Shown here: positions 46,425 to 55,552 of the stretch, piece by piece
Position numbering within the stretch: position 1 is the first letter of the stretch
Layout of the letters: each line of letters begins with the position of its first letter
Origin: Flavobacterium laiguense
GTDB lineage: Bacteria; Bacteroidota; Bacteroidia; Flavobacteriales; Flavobacteriaceae
Direction of reading: 5' to 3'
Assembly: GCF_003097655.1 (NCBI RefSeq)
Contig: NZ_QCZH01000005.1
Location: forward strand, 62,001 to 126,000
DNA: 64,000 nt
The notes under the pieces: generated by a model
Seen by the model: only the letters and a program-made list of their open reading frames with translations
The model's database searches: none
What the model was told of the DNA's origin: nothing
Translations under genes and position numbers: made by a program

Positions 46425-49088
46425 TTACTTTACACCCTCACTAATCCATAAAGCCGGAGCTTCTTTTTTAAGATAATAGTCAAACCATTCTTGCACCCTA
46501 CGACCGAGATCTATCTGATTGTTTGGCTTCAGCAAGACATGTTTTTCATCGGGATAGAGCAACATAACATGCTTTTTTCCAAGCCTGCGTAAAGCCAAAT
46601 ATAATTCCACACTTTGATGCCAATCCACATGCCTGTCTTCTTTTCCTTCCCATAAAAGCAGCGGAGTTTTAATATGGGCTGCGTTGGCTACAGGTGAATT
46701 GCTTGCGTATAGTAAAGGATCTTCAAAAGGTGTTTTTCCTATTTTCCATTGATCACTTTGAAAGCGGTACATGTCTGGCTTTCCTGTATCCCATCCAATA
46801 GTCAAATAAAAACTGTTAAGATCTGTTATTGCCGCACCGGCAACCGCTGCAGAAAAGAGGTTGGTTTGTGTAATCATAAAGGCACTTTCGTATCCTCCAA
46901 AGGAATGGCCTATTAAACCAATTTTTAGGGGATCCACTAAGCCACGTGAGACAATTTCGTTAGTTGCTGAGACCGTACAATCCACCGTATTGCTTCCTAC
47001 GGTTCCTTGTTCGTGTACAATATCAGGACATAGGACGAAATAGCCTTTTGCAGTAAAAACGGTGGGATTGTATCCGTCTTGCATAAATGAACTTGGGTTG
47101 TTATACCAATGAACTTTATGAGATTGTTTTTCATAAATATGTACAATCATCGGATATTTTTTGGCAGGATCATAATTAGCAGGGTAATATAAAGCGGCTT
47201 TTAGTTCCTTTCCTTTGGAATTACGAAAGGGTATTAGCTTTGCAGTTCCCCACTGGTATTTTGCTTGATGCGGATTGCTCTCGAAAAATGGTTTTGGTGC
47301 GGTGGAATTTTTTTGAAACATCAGGCGTGGGGAGAGGTCAAATTTCTGTTCCTGATAGATGTAAGACTGTTGCTTTTGGATATAATGCATTTGGTCAATG
47401 TAACGATCACCATAGACAATAGGTAACTCACCAGTATCATTTTTCCATTTGAAATAACCTGTTTTTTCATCGAATCCTTCCCCATGTAAAATCAGGTCTC
47501 CATCCAGATTAATGGTCTTACTTTTAAACCCATCAAAATTTATTGTATAAAGTTCGAAATCAGATCGTGTGGCGATTTTAAATGCGATTTTTTTTTCACG
47601 GCCATGAGTAAGCCTTCTAAAAGTAGATCCATCGGCTTTTATGGCCCACAAATCATATTGGTCGTAAAGAATTATTTCGTCGTCATTTTTGCTCCAGCCC
47701 ACATTTCCATAACTGCTGTCTCCGTCAAGTAGATAGACTTTTCCAAAGAAAGGAACGTTTATTTGCTTGGTTACGTTCGTATGTGTTTTATGTGCAATAT
47801 CATAAACATACCAATTATTATCACTAAAATAGGCAATGAATTTTCCGGAAGGAGAGGGCAATAAATAGATAAAAAAGGCACTCTGTTTGCGAAGCAAAAT
47901 TTCTTTTTCTCCCGTGTTCACATCCATAATATAAAAATCCCTTGGGCCATCATACTCAAATTGAGGTTCATATTCTTTAGGGTTGGATAAAATGGCATAC
48001 TCTTGATTGCCGGTTAGCATGACTTTGGGTAACTCTGGAGATGAAATTGAAGTAACGCGTTTGAGCATAGGATGCCAAACGGCTAAAGTGACCCGGTCGT
48101 TGTACATGCTGTTTAGTTTTTCAAAAGGATAAATCCATTTTGCATTTCCATTCCAGATTTCCACATCCCCTTCGGGGTCTTTTTTGTTTTCTATAGAGAC
48201 AGGGCTGAGACCAAAAAAGACGGAGCGCATATCCGCCGATATAGTCAATGGATAAACCATTTCTTTATCGAACACTTTGTCTATTGGGAAATCACTTTGG
48301 GTTTTGGGATTCAGTTCAAATAAGGCCTTGTTGTCTAAAGTATAATAGTAAAGCCTAGCGTCCTTTGAATCTGAATTGGCGAAACTATAAAAAGCGACTG
48401 CTTTTCCCATTTCCTGCCAAGTAAAATGAGTGAAAGGATTAGCGCTATTTTCAATAATCCAAGTTATTGATTGTTTATTTCCCAGACGTAGCAAGCCTAT
48501 CGAATGCTTTTGATGGGCCGTAGTGGTAAAAAGGACTTCCTTATTGCTTGGGCTAATTGCAAATTGTTGCACATCATGAAGGATATCCGTGACTTTGTTT
48601 TTCAGGTTTATGATTTTTAAAACTTTTTCTGCTTTAGACAGGAATAGAAGTTGGTTGGTTGCTGGGGAATAATCACACTGGCTAACCGGAGCATACAATT
48701 CCTGTTTTCCTGTTGCTAGATTTAAAAGGTGTAAACCCTTGCTGTCCTGACAAACAAAATGCTCCTTTCCTGCGAATAGTGAGTTATTGCCAGAGGGGAA
48801 GTTATATGTTTTTTTGGTAGTGGTATTACACACAAACAAAGTATCTATTCCTTTTTCGTACTCCATCTTATAACTGGTCCATTTCCCATTTGAGGCGACT
48901 TTATCTTGGCGTAATTCACCCCATAGGTGATAATCGGATTCCGTTAGCTGTTTTTTTTGCACCACCTGCCCCCAAAGGGAACAGGTTACTAATGGCAAAA
49001 TAAAAAATGAAAATAAAACGAGTTTTAGATTCACATGGGAAAGCTCCCATTTTGTGCTTCTCTTTCGAGAATTATTTTGAAGTATCAT
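46425..49088 (-). CDS. S9-family prolyl oligopeptidase-like peptidase
   Basis: The 887 residues have a signal-anchor sequence (about 20-41) and an N-terminal propeller part. The C-terminal alpha/beta-hydrolase domain has the nucleophile motif GHSFGGYES with Ser729, Asp818 (KEDRHVDW) and His850 (DEKHVL), so the catalytic triad is intact. The family cleaves short peptides, often after proline or acyl-modified ends. It is 11 nt downstream of the SusD gene on the same strand and probably degrades peptides imported by the SusCD pair in the periplasm. Confidence 0.85.
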   Translation of the reverse strand: MILQNNSRKRSTKWELSHVNLKLVLFSFFILPLVTCSLWGQVVQKKQLTESDYHLWGELRQDKVASNGKWTSYKMEYEKGIDTLFVCNTTTKKTYNFPSGNNSLFAGKEHFVCQDSKGLHLLNLATGKQELYAPVSQCDYSPATNQLLFLSKAEKVLKIINLKNKVTDILHDVQQFAISPSNKEVLFTTTAHQKHSIGLLRLGNKQSITWIIENSANPFTHFTWQEMGKAVAFYSFANSDSKDARLYYYTLDNKALFELNPKTQSDFPIDKVFDKEMVYPLTISADMRSVFFGLSPVSIENKKDPEGDVEIWNGNAKWIYPFEKLNSMYNDRVTLAVWHPMLKRVTSISSPELPKVMLTGNQEYAILSNPKEYEPQFEYDGPRDFYIMDVNTGEKEILLRKQSAFFIYLLPSPSGKFIAYFSDNNWYVYDIAHKTHTNVTKQINVPFFGKVYLLDGDSSYGNVGWSKNDDEIILYDQYDLWAIKADGSTFRRLTHGREKKIAFKIATRSDFELYTINFDGFKSKTINLDGDLILHGEGFDEKTGYFKWKNDTGELPIVYGDRYIDQMHYIQKQQSYIYQEQKFDLSPRLMFQKNSTAPKPFFESNPHQAKYQWGTAKLIPFRNSKGKELKAALYYPANYDPAKKYPMIVHIYEKQSHKVHWYNNPSSFMQDGYNPTVFTAKGYFVLCPDIVHEQGTVGSNTVDCTVSATNEIVSRGLVDPLKIGLIGHSFGGYESAFMITQTNLFSAAVAGAAITDLNSFYLTIGWDTGKPDMYRFQSDQWKIGKTPFEDPLLYASNSPVANAAHIKTPLLLWEGKEDRHVDWHQSVELYLALRRLGKKHVMLLYPDEKHVLLKPNNQIDLGRRVQEWFDYYLKKEAPALWISEGVK

Positions 49089-49099
49089 GGTCTGTGTTT

Positions 49100-50509
49100 T
49101 TAGTAACCACTATTTTGTGGACGCAGGTTAGGATTTATGCTTAATTCATTCTGGGGTAGCGGAAATAGCCTATCGGTTGTATTCCACCCTGTTTTTGTGA
49201 GTGATAAAACAGCATCGATTTGTCCAAAGCGTTTTAGATCAAAAAAGCGATGTCCGTATTCCGTAAATAATTCCCATCTTCTTTCCTGTAGTATGGCCTC
49301 CATAATTTCTTGTTGCGAGCTTGCGGTGGTTTCATCCAATCCTGCCCGTTCCCTTATTTTGTTAAGATCTTCCTTGGCTCCGATGAGGTCGCCTTGTTGT
49401 GCTCTTGCTTCGGCTCTTATCAGATACTGCTCCGCTAAACGAAAGACTATCGAGTACTCTACAGAAGTAGCGGTATAATCAAATTCTTTGTATTTAAAGG
49501 GATGGTACCATGTACTGCTGCCGTCTGTGATTGCGGCTGTCCAGTTACTCTTGCGTAAGTCAGCTGTAGAAAAAGAGTCCATCAGGTTATCCGTAAGTGC
49601 CACCAATGGCGGAGGCCCCGAAAAGAAGATAAAAGAGTTGGCTTCATCCGTGTTTTTACCTGATGTAGCAGGCTGTAGTTGCCAAATGGTTTCTTTCGAA
49701 TCTTTAAGAAACACCCCATCAATGTTGTCTTCCAGACCATATAAATCTGTAGCATTTAGAACTGCCGAAGCAGCGTTGGATGCCTCAGCCCAAGCTCCAT
49801 TGTAGAGATAAACCCGTGCCAAAAGCGCTTTGGCCACAAATCGATTTGGACGGATTCTTTCGGGATTGTCATAGTCCTGAGCAAGCAAGTTTATGGCTGA
49901 ATCTAAATCGGAAATCACATTAGTATAGACTTCAGAGACCGTGATTTTCTTTGCCACATTATTCTTTTGGTAATCGGTAGCGGTTATATAAGGCAAATCT
50001 CCATAAAGATTTGTGAGATAAAAGTGGATTAATGCTCTTATGAAAAGGGCTTCTCCTTTGAGTTGGTCTTTTTCTTCGACAGTCAATTTATCACTTTCCT
50101 CGACTCCTTCAATCACTGCATTGGCAGCATAAATTTGGTTGTAACTAATGTTCCAATAGTCCGTAATTGAGGTATTGGCGGGTAGGAGTGTATTCAAATA
50201 AAAAGGTAAGGCAGGATCTCCTGGACTTCCGTAACAAATCAATTCATCGGTATAGTTGGCCAATTGGTTGGAGAGCCCCGAAGTCATACCTGTCAATAGG
50301 CCTTGATCCCTGATCTTTGCGTAAATATCGGTTAAGGCAGCGTCTGCAGTCGCATAGTTGTCAAAAACGGCAACATTGGTCAGTTGTGATTTTGGAAGAT
50401 CGACTTCCACAAAAGAATCACAAGAAGTCATGCAAAGGAAAGTGGATGCAAATAAAAACATTTGCAAAAAATAATGCATATAAAAAGTTGTATTGTGTAT
50501 AGTTTTCAT
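49100..50509 (-). CDS. SusD/RagB-type outer membrane lipoprotein
   Basis: From ATG at 50509 the protein has 469 residues. A lipoprotein signal (FASTFLCMTSC, Cys30) is followed by the SusD fold of TPR-like helices, including FIRALIHFYLTNLYGDLPYI (about 148-167) and the C-terminal ERRWELFTEYGHRFFDLKRF. SusD proteins bind the ligand on the cell surface and lid the SusC channel. It is 9 nt downstream of the SusC gene. A TTG at 50518 would add three residues and is less likely as start. Confidence 0.9.
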   Translation of the reverse strand: MKTIHNTTFYMHYFLQMFLFASTFLCMTSCDSFVEVDLPKSQLTNVAVFDNYATADAALTDIYAKIRDQGLLTGMTSGLSNQLANYTDELICYGSPGDPALPFYLNTLLPANTSITDYWNISYNQIYAANAVIEGVEESDKLTVEEKDQLKGEALFIRALIHFYLTNLYGDLPYITATDYQKNNVAKKITVSEVYTNVISDLDSAINLLAQDYDNPERIRPNRFVAKALLARVYLYNGAWAEASNAASAVLNATDLYGLEDNIDGVFLKDSKETIWQLQPATSGKNTDEANSFIFFSGPPPLVALTDNLMDSFSTADLRKSNWTAAITDGSSTWYHPFKYKEFDYTATSVEYSIVFRLAEQYLIRAEARAQQGDLIGAKEDLNKIRERAGLDETTASSQQEIMEAILQERRWELFTEYGHRFFDLKRFGQIDAVLSLTKTGWNTTDRLFPLPQNELSINPNLRPQNSGY

Positions 50510-50518
50510 GGTGTACAA

Positions 50519-53500
50519 TTAAAAAGTGAGTTGCATTCCGGCAGTGATAATCTTTAGTGGTGGCAAATATCCGGAGCTTATAAACTCAGGATCTCCATCT
50601 TTGTATTTACTAAAAGTCAATAGGTTTTGACTCTGTAAAATAAGCTGACACCGTACGTTTTTGGTATTCAGCGGAACATCGTAGGACAACGCTATATTTT
50701 TAAGACGAATAAAAGAGGCGTCAGTGATTCCACCCGTACTGTCGGTGTATAGGTAGTTGGCTGTAACCGCTGCGTCATTGTATCCTGTAGTATAGATTTG
50801 CTGTGTGGCATTGTCCCCTGCCTGTTGCCAGCTATCGATCATTCTTATGGGTTGATTGGACATTTGACCGGGAATTCCTACGGAATAATTATAATTTTCC
50901 TGTTTTACAAATTGGAAAAGAAAGTCTAGTTTCCAGTGCTGGTAGGTCAGTTGATTTTGTAACCCTCCAAAGTATTGCGGATTCAGGTCAGCAACGGTTT
51001 GTTTGTCTTCCGGAAAGGAAATGGTACCGTCGTTATTGGTATCTGCAAATTGACACACTCCTGTTTGAGGATCAATACCTGTATATTGGTACAGCAGTTT
51101 GATGTTTAGGGGTTCCCCAATGCGATATTGTTGATTGTATGATGAAGCTTCCAGACCAGGAAAACGTAAGAGTTTATTTTGGGCAAGAGTCAGATTCAGA
51201 TTGGTTGTCCAGTTAAAATTTTGGCTACTGAAATTAACCGTACGCAAAGTTAATTCCCAACCTGTATTTTCTACCGTGGCGTCGAGGTTGGCCTGTAAGG
51301 TTTGAAACCCTGTTGTGCCGGACAAAGGCACTCCTACGAGTTGATTGGAAGAATGATTCTGGTACCAAGCCGCTGTTAGAAATATTCGATCTTGCAGGAA
51401 ACCCGTTTCTAAAGCCGCTTCCAGTTTTTTATTGACTTCCCATCCAAAGTCTGGATTAAAGAGTCTGGAAGGCTGTAGTCCCACATTGGAGTCATAAAGA
51501 ACGCCAGAAGAAGCATAAGTGTTTAAGAATTGATAATCGCCAATCTGATCATTACCGGTGGTTCCATAGCTGGCGCGAAGTTTTCCAAAACTAAGCCAGG
51601 TATTTTCTTTTAGGAAATTTTCTTTGGAAAACAACCAAGCCATTCCAATGGCACCGAAATTGGCAAACTGCTTGTCTGGGCCAAATCGACTGGAACCATC
51701 CCGTCTTCCGGTGAGGTTCAAAATGTATTTTTGATTCCAGTTATAATTGATTCTGCCAAAAAAGGCCTGATATTTATACAATGTATTGTCGCTATACAAT
51801 ACGCGAACGGTACTGGCAGAGGCTAAATCATAAATAAGACTGTTGGATGTAAAACCGTTTGCAAATTGATACAACCGTGTGGTGTTCTGATTTTGAAAAG
51901 TGCCACCAAAAAGTGCTCCAATTTTTCCTCTTCCCAATTCTTTTTCCCAATTGATCTGTGGTTCTACAATCCACGACTGACGCTCGGTATTATTGACGTA
52001 TACGCTAGAATAGGCACTGGTGAGATGATAGGCAGGATTATAGACTGTAGAGGGAGCAGTGCGAGTTTCCGTATGTCTTAAATCTGTAAATCCAAAATTG
52101 CTTTTCAAAACCACATTTGGGAATAATTCATAGGACAGTACGGCACTAGACGCCAAATCATTGGTCTTTGATTGGAATGTAGCGGCCAAATAGCGTAAAG
52201 GATTTTGCCAGGTGCCATTTTCCCAATTCAGATTGCCTGCGTCATCATATACCGCAGGGGCATTGGGGGCGAGATAACGGGCACTTGGGGTTAGATCAAA
52301 AGCAGGTTGGTCATTATCTTGGATATTATATCCTGTGGAAAAATTGAATTTGAATTTATTGTCTTCTGAGCGGTGGTTCATGTTAAATTGAGCCCCTCCT
52401 TTTTTGTATATAAAATCTCCGGGGAAAACAGTGGATTCCGTATGATAGGTGCTGCTTAACAGAAACTGTGTTTTGTCCGAACCTCCCGAAAGTGTGCCTT
52501 GGAAATCATTAATTTGTGCCGTTCCTCCAAGGAATTCCTCCTGCCAGTCTGTATATCGGTTTTGATCCCAAGTACCGTTTACATCATAGGCATAAGATGG
52601 ATAGGAAGTGATGCCATCATTGATAAAAGCTTGACGGCGCATGGCAAGATACTGTTCCGTATTCATCAGTTTCATGAATTTTGTGACAGTACCTACGCCA
52701 GTCGTGGCTTTTATATTGACAGCTGTTTTACCCGCTTTTCCTTTTTTAGTGGTTATGAGTACGACGCCATTGGCTCCCCTTGAACCATAAATGGAGGTGG
52801 CATCGGCATCTTTTAACACCTCAATACTTTCAATAGTCGCTGGATTGATACTGTTTAAGGGACTTGTTACTGTTGGAAAAGTGGTCGAAGTTTGATTGTA
52901 ACCTATGGGGTCGGAAGAATAGGGAACGCCATCAATCACATACAAAGGCGCATTGGCATCAGGGCGGATGCTGTTCTGTCCCCGAATTTTTATCTCAAAG
53001 CCACCGCCTGGAACACCCGTAGTTTGGGTGATGCTTACTCCCGCCATACGCCCTTGCATAGTAGCCAGTATATTGGTTACGGGTTGGGTTTCTATACTTT
53101 TGGAAGTGATTTTGGAGATACTTCCGGTACTGTGGCTGTTCTTTACGGAATAATAGCCCGCATTGATCTTGACTTCCTGCAGGGAGGTCGCATTTTCCTG
53201 CATCACGACATTGATCACTGAGCGACCCGCAACGGGAATGGTCAGGGTTCTAAAACCCAAATAAGTAAATATAAGAATGTCATCTGGTGCTGCAGATATG
53301 GTGTATTTGCCGTCGAAATCTGAAAAGGCAGTTTTTGGCTGTCCTTTTACGGAGATGCTGACACCCGATAATGGGGTTGTACCGTCAGTGATTTTACCGC
53401 TTATCTGGATTTGTTGTTGTATGGACAGCTTGTGCCTATAGGTGTTATTGGAATAGGTTGGTGTAACGCTAAAGTAAAGGCTTAAAATAAGCGGATACCA

Positions 53501-53539
53501 AAGTGCTCCCAACCCTTTGTTTAATGAAAAAGTTTTCAT
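50519..53539 (-). CDS. SusC/RagA-type TonB-dependent receptor
   Basis: The 1006 residues have a signal peptide, a carboxypeptidase-regulatory-like domain (about 45-130, GVSISVKGQPKTAFSDFDGK), a plug (about 140-255, with PLYVIDGVPYSSDP and DADATSIYGSRGANGV) and a 22-strand-type barrel ending AGMQLTF. It imports an oligopeptide or glycan through the outer membrane; with the SusD partner and an S9 peptidase in the same operon, a peptide ligand is likelier. The gene is first of the operon. A structured element lies about 280 bp upstream. Confidence 0.92.
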   Translation of the reverse strand: MKTFSLNKGLGALWYPLILSLYFSVTPTYSNNTYRHKLSIQQQIQISGKITDGTTPLSGVSISVKGQPKTAFSDFDGKYTISAAPDDILIFTYLGFRTLTIPVAGRSVINVVMQENATSLQEVKINAGYYSVKNSHSTGSISKITSKSIETQPVTNILATMQGRMAGVSITQTTGVPGGGFEIKIRGQNSIRPDANAPLYVIDGVPYSSDPIGYNQTSTTFPTVTSPLNSINPATIESIEVLKDADATSIYGSRGANGVVLITTKKGKAGKTAVNIKATTGVGTVTKFMKLMNTEQYLAMRRQAFINDGITSYPSYAYDVNGTWDQNRYTDWQEEFLGGTAQINDFQGTLSGGSDKTQFLLSSTYHTESTVFPGDFIYKKGGAQFNMNHRSEDNKFKFNFSTGYNIQDNDQPAFDLTPSARYLAPNAPAVYDDAGNLNWENGTWQNPLRYLAATFQSKTNDLASSAVLSYELFPNVVLKSNFGFTDLRHTETRTAPSTVYNPAYHLTSAYSSVYVNNTERQSWIVEPQINWEKELGRGKIGALFGGTFQNQNTTRLYQFANGFTSNSLIYDLASASTVRVLYSDNTLYKYQAFFGRINYNWNQKYILNLTGRRDGSSRFGPDKQFANFGAIGMAWLFSKENFLKENTWLSFGKLRASYGTTGNDQIGDYQFLNTYASSGVLYDSNVGLQPSRLFNPDFGWEVNKKLEAALETGFLQDRIFLTAAWYQNHSSNQLVGVPLSGTTGFQTLQANLDATVENTGWELTLRTVNFSSQNFNWTTNLNLTLAQNKLLRFPGLEASSYNQQYRIGEPLNIKLLYQYTGIDPQTGVCQFADTNNDGTISFPEDKQTVADLNPQYFGGLQNQLTYQHWKLDFLFQFVKQENYNYSVGIPGQMSNQPIRMIDSWQQAGDNATQQIYTTGYNDAAVTANYLYTDSTGGITDASFIRLKNIALSYDVPLNTKNVRCQLILQSQNLLTFSKYKDGDPEFISSGYLPPLKIITAGMQLTF

Positions 53540-54065
53540 AATATTGGGTTAGTTAAATGAAATGTGAATTTTATTGGCTATGGTCCTCTATTCTAGTTTG
53601 TCGACGGGAGTTAGAGGGCCTTTTTTGATTATACATCAAGTCGAAACGCTAGATGTTTAAAAAGTGGTGTTTTTTGATTTCGTTTTTTTATTGCATAGGC
53701 AGAAGGGTTTTAAAGGGTTAAACCATTGCGAGACTATGAAAAATGAAGAAGCGGTGCTAAGAATGTAAGTTGAGTATTGCCTAAAAATTGAACAAAAAAA
53801 ATGGCGCAGAACTCAGCTTATTGCACTAGAGGTACTGGAATACCGAGCAACAATAAGTGAGCCCACGCCATGGGACGTGAGCATCGTACTTATCTTCTCG
53901 TTGCAAAAATTTCCAGTTTTCTAGTGCGAGATTCTAAGCGAATGCTTCAAATATTTTAAATGAAGAAACGCAAATATATGTAATCAGAAGCAAATATAAT
54001 AAAATATTTCGTAACGCGCCTCTTCGGCCGCATTTATTTTTTACTAATCATTTTACTTTGTTTAA
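53540..54065. other. susC upstream region
   Basis: The 526 bp separate susC (minus) from the small regulator at 54066 (plus). They hold the structured element at 53821-53929 and AT-rich text. I find no TAnnTTTG box in either direction. Confidence 0.4.
53821..53929. ncRNA. Long structured element upstream of susC
   Basis: Five stems stack into one long hairpin. From outside in: GCACTAG (53823) with CTAGTGC (53921-53927); ACTGGAA (53834) with TTCCAGT (53911-53917); GCAAC (53847) with GTTGC (53900-53904); ATAAGT (53853) with ACTTAT (53888-53893); and GCCCACG (53861) with CGTGAGC (53876-53882), one mismatch. The loops are short. No ORF covers it. The strand that is transcribed is not evident: it may be a 5' leader of susC or of the gene at 54066, or an independent RNA or DNA element. 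Confidence 0.55.
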
Positions 54066-54284
54066 ATGGAGGATATAGACGACATAATCTGCGATTACAT
54101 TTATACGAATTGGGTTAAACCACATAAATCGCAACGCTCTTTTGGTTTGGATCATAATATTGATGAAAGTACAGTAAGAAAAATAAAAGAAAAGAATTAT
54201 AACATTCCCGTTAAAACTCTGCATAAAATTTGCGAGGCTAGAAATATAAAGCTTTCGGAGTTTTTTAAGTTGATAGATAAATAA
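54066..54284 (+). CDS. Small XRE-type helix-turn-helix regulator
   Basis: The 72 residues contain one helix-turn-helix: RSFGLDHNIDESTVRKIKEK (24-43), then NIPVKTLHKICEARNIKLSE. This is the Cro/CI-type DNA-binding fold in minimal form. It starts 137 nt after the structured element and ends before a terminator, with no toxin-like partner beside it. Target unknown. Confidence 0.75.
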   Translation: MEDIDDIICDYIYTNWVKPHKSQRSFGLDHNIDESTVRKIKEKNYNIPVKTLHKICEARNIKLSEFFKLIDK

Positions 54285-54333
54285 AGATGAATGACCAAAA
54301 ATAAAGTTTGATCTTAATCAAATACCACTATAA

Positions 54334-54363
54334 AAAAGATGCTGTTGAGGCATCTTTTTTTAT
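54334..54363 (+). terminator. Terminator after the small regulator
   Basis: AAAAGATGC (54334-54342) pairs with GCATCTTTT (54350-54358), and a T-run follows. Confidence 0.75.
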
Positions 54364-54459
54364 TTATGGTAATCTAGGAATACTTATCCATTCGGGATTA
54401 AAAGTTGTCAATTCGGGAGTAACTGACTTTGTGATAAAAAAGTAACTTTCTAGTCGTTC

Positions 54460-54467
54460 TATATTTG
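54460..54467 (+). promoter_or_regulatory. -7 promoter box before the 42-residue gene
   Basis: TATATTTG fits TAnnTTTG and lies 5 nt before the ATG at 54472, so the transcript would be nearly leaderless. Confidence 0.4.
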
Positions 54468-54471
54468 AGGT

Positions 54472-54600
54472 ATGGGATGGTATGAAATAATAATAGTGAT
54501 TGTGGCTATAATAGTCGGCGCATACATCCGGGGTAAAATTTATAAGCATAAAAAGAATATGTTTTACAATGACAGTTGGAAGAGTAGAAATAGAAAATAA
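54472..54600 (+). CDS. 42-residue membrane microprotein
   Basis: The frame from ATG 54472 encodes MGWYEIIIVIVAIIVGAYIR, then a strongly basic tail (KHKKNMFYNDSWKSRNRK). This is one clean membrane helix followed by a positive cytoplasmic end, as in small membrane proteins. A -7-type box is present just upstream. No homology could be checked, so this is a candidate. It overlaps nothing; the longer reverse-strand frame over the same bases is judged a shadow. Confidence 0.5.
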   Translation: MGWYEIIIVIVAIIVGAYIRGKIYKHKKNMFYNDSWKSRNRK

Positions 54601-54601
54601 A

Positions 54602-54636
54602 TTAAACCCAGAATTCGCATTAGAAATCTACTGCAT
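54602..54636 (+). repeat. 35-nt dispersed repeat, copy 2
   Basis: TTAAACCCAGAATTCGCATT followed by AGAAATCTACTGCAT, same orientation as the copy at 34961-34995, 19.6 kb away. Between them lie nearly all accessory genes. Confidence 0.6.
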
Positions 54637-55039
54637 ATAAAATCATTTGTTTTTCTACTTTTTTATTGGTCAAAAGTTACCGCCTATATTTGCAAAATAA
54701 CGAAACGTAAAAAGTCATGTCTAGAGGTTTTTAGACAGGTTGCGGTTAACTGCAATACTATTTTGACGTCCGGAGAAAAAAAACTACTTTTAATACTATC
54801 AAATGATAGTATTAATGAAATCGCCTTATACAGACTTTCAGTCTGCCAACCAAATCTATGGACTTTCAGTCTATAAGTGGTTTAGTTCTATTAGCCCAAA
54901 GTCTTTTCCCAAAAAAGAATATTATTGTAGTTTAAATCATCTATTTTTACAAAATAATGAATCTTAAAAATGGTGTCTGTAGTTTTTTTAGACTGACTGA
55001 CGTTTAGTAAAATATTCTCGAAACTAAAAAAAAAACATA
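54637..55039. other. Non-coding stretch with palindrome and hairpins
   Basis: There is no gene. It contains the perfect palindrome at 54790-54815, two AGACTTTCAGTCT-type short hairpins (about 54833-54873), and GTCTGTAGTTTTTTTAGAC sequences resembling those at 54720. Confidence 0.5.
54790..54815. promoter_or_regulatory. Perfect 12-bp palindrome, possible operator
   Basis: TTAATACTATCA (54790-54801) and TGATAGTATTAA (54804-54815) are exact reverse complements with AA between. It lies 225 nt before the gene at 55040 and 205 nt after the microprotein stop. A dimeric regulator could bind it. Confidence 0.45.
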
Positions 55040-55552
55040 ATGGAAAAATACTTACGACAATTAATTTCAATAGAATTTGACGACAAAAAAGAAATCTTTA
55101 GCGGTTTTCTCATTGATTGGACAGAAGATTGGATTTTACTGAAAAATAATCCTTTTGATTTTATAATTGATGGCTATACGATATTAAAAAACGTAAATGT
55201 AAAGTCAATTATTCAAGATAAGGATCATGAATTCACAGAGAGAGTAATTAAACTTAAAGGTTTGAAAACAAGTGCGGAGGAAATAATTCCGCTTAAGGAT
55301 TTGTCTTCAATTATAAATTTTCTAGCGGATAAATATGAGATTTTTCAGATTACAAAAAAATCAGATAAAGCTGTTTATTTGGGTAAACTTATAGAATTAA
55401 ATGAGAAAGAATTGGTAATAGATTTTTTGGGAACCGAAGGGAGATTTGAGGGTGAAATGAGTTTTAAGCAAAACAAAATAAGAGTTATAGAATTTGATAC
55501 TGATTATATCAATTCTTTGAAACTAATTGTTGATGAAGATAAGAAAAAGTAA
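55040..55552 (+). CDS. Protein with two similar domains, function unknown
   Basis: The 170 residues seem to hold one fold twice. The first half has FSGFLIDWTEDWILLKNNPF (about 21-40) and ILKNVNVKSIIQ; the second has YLGKLIELNEKELVIDFLGT (about 112-131) and FKQNKIRVIEFDTDYI. Both share a G-x-L-I, hydrophobic strand, Lys-rich loop and I-x-x-I pattern. The strand-rich look is Sm/OB-like, but I know no family. It stands alone in the accessory region. It is AT-rich like its surroundings. Confidence 0.6.
   Translation: MEKYLRQLISIEFDDKKEIFSGFLIDWTEDWILLKNNPFDFIIDGYTILKNVNVKSIIQDKDHEFTERVIKLKGLKTSAEEIIPLKDLSSIINFLADKYEIFQITKKSDKAVYLGKLIELNEKELVIDFLGTEGRFEGEMSFKQNKIRVIEFDTDYINSLKLIVDEDKKK

Noticed and set aside
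54364..54549. 61-residue minus-strand frame
   Set aside because: It overlaps the terminator region and the better supported microprotein on the plus strand.
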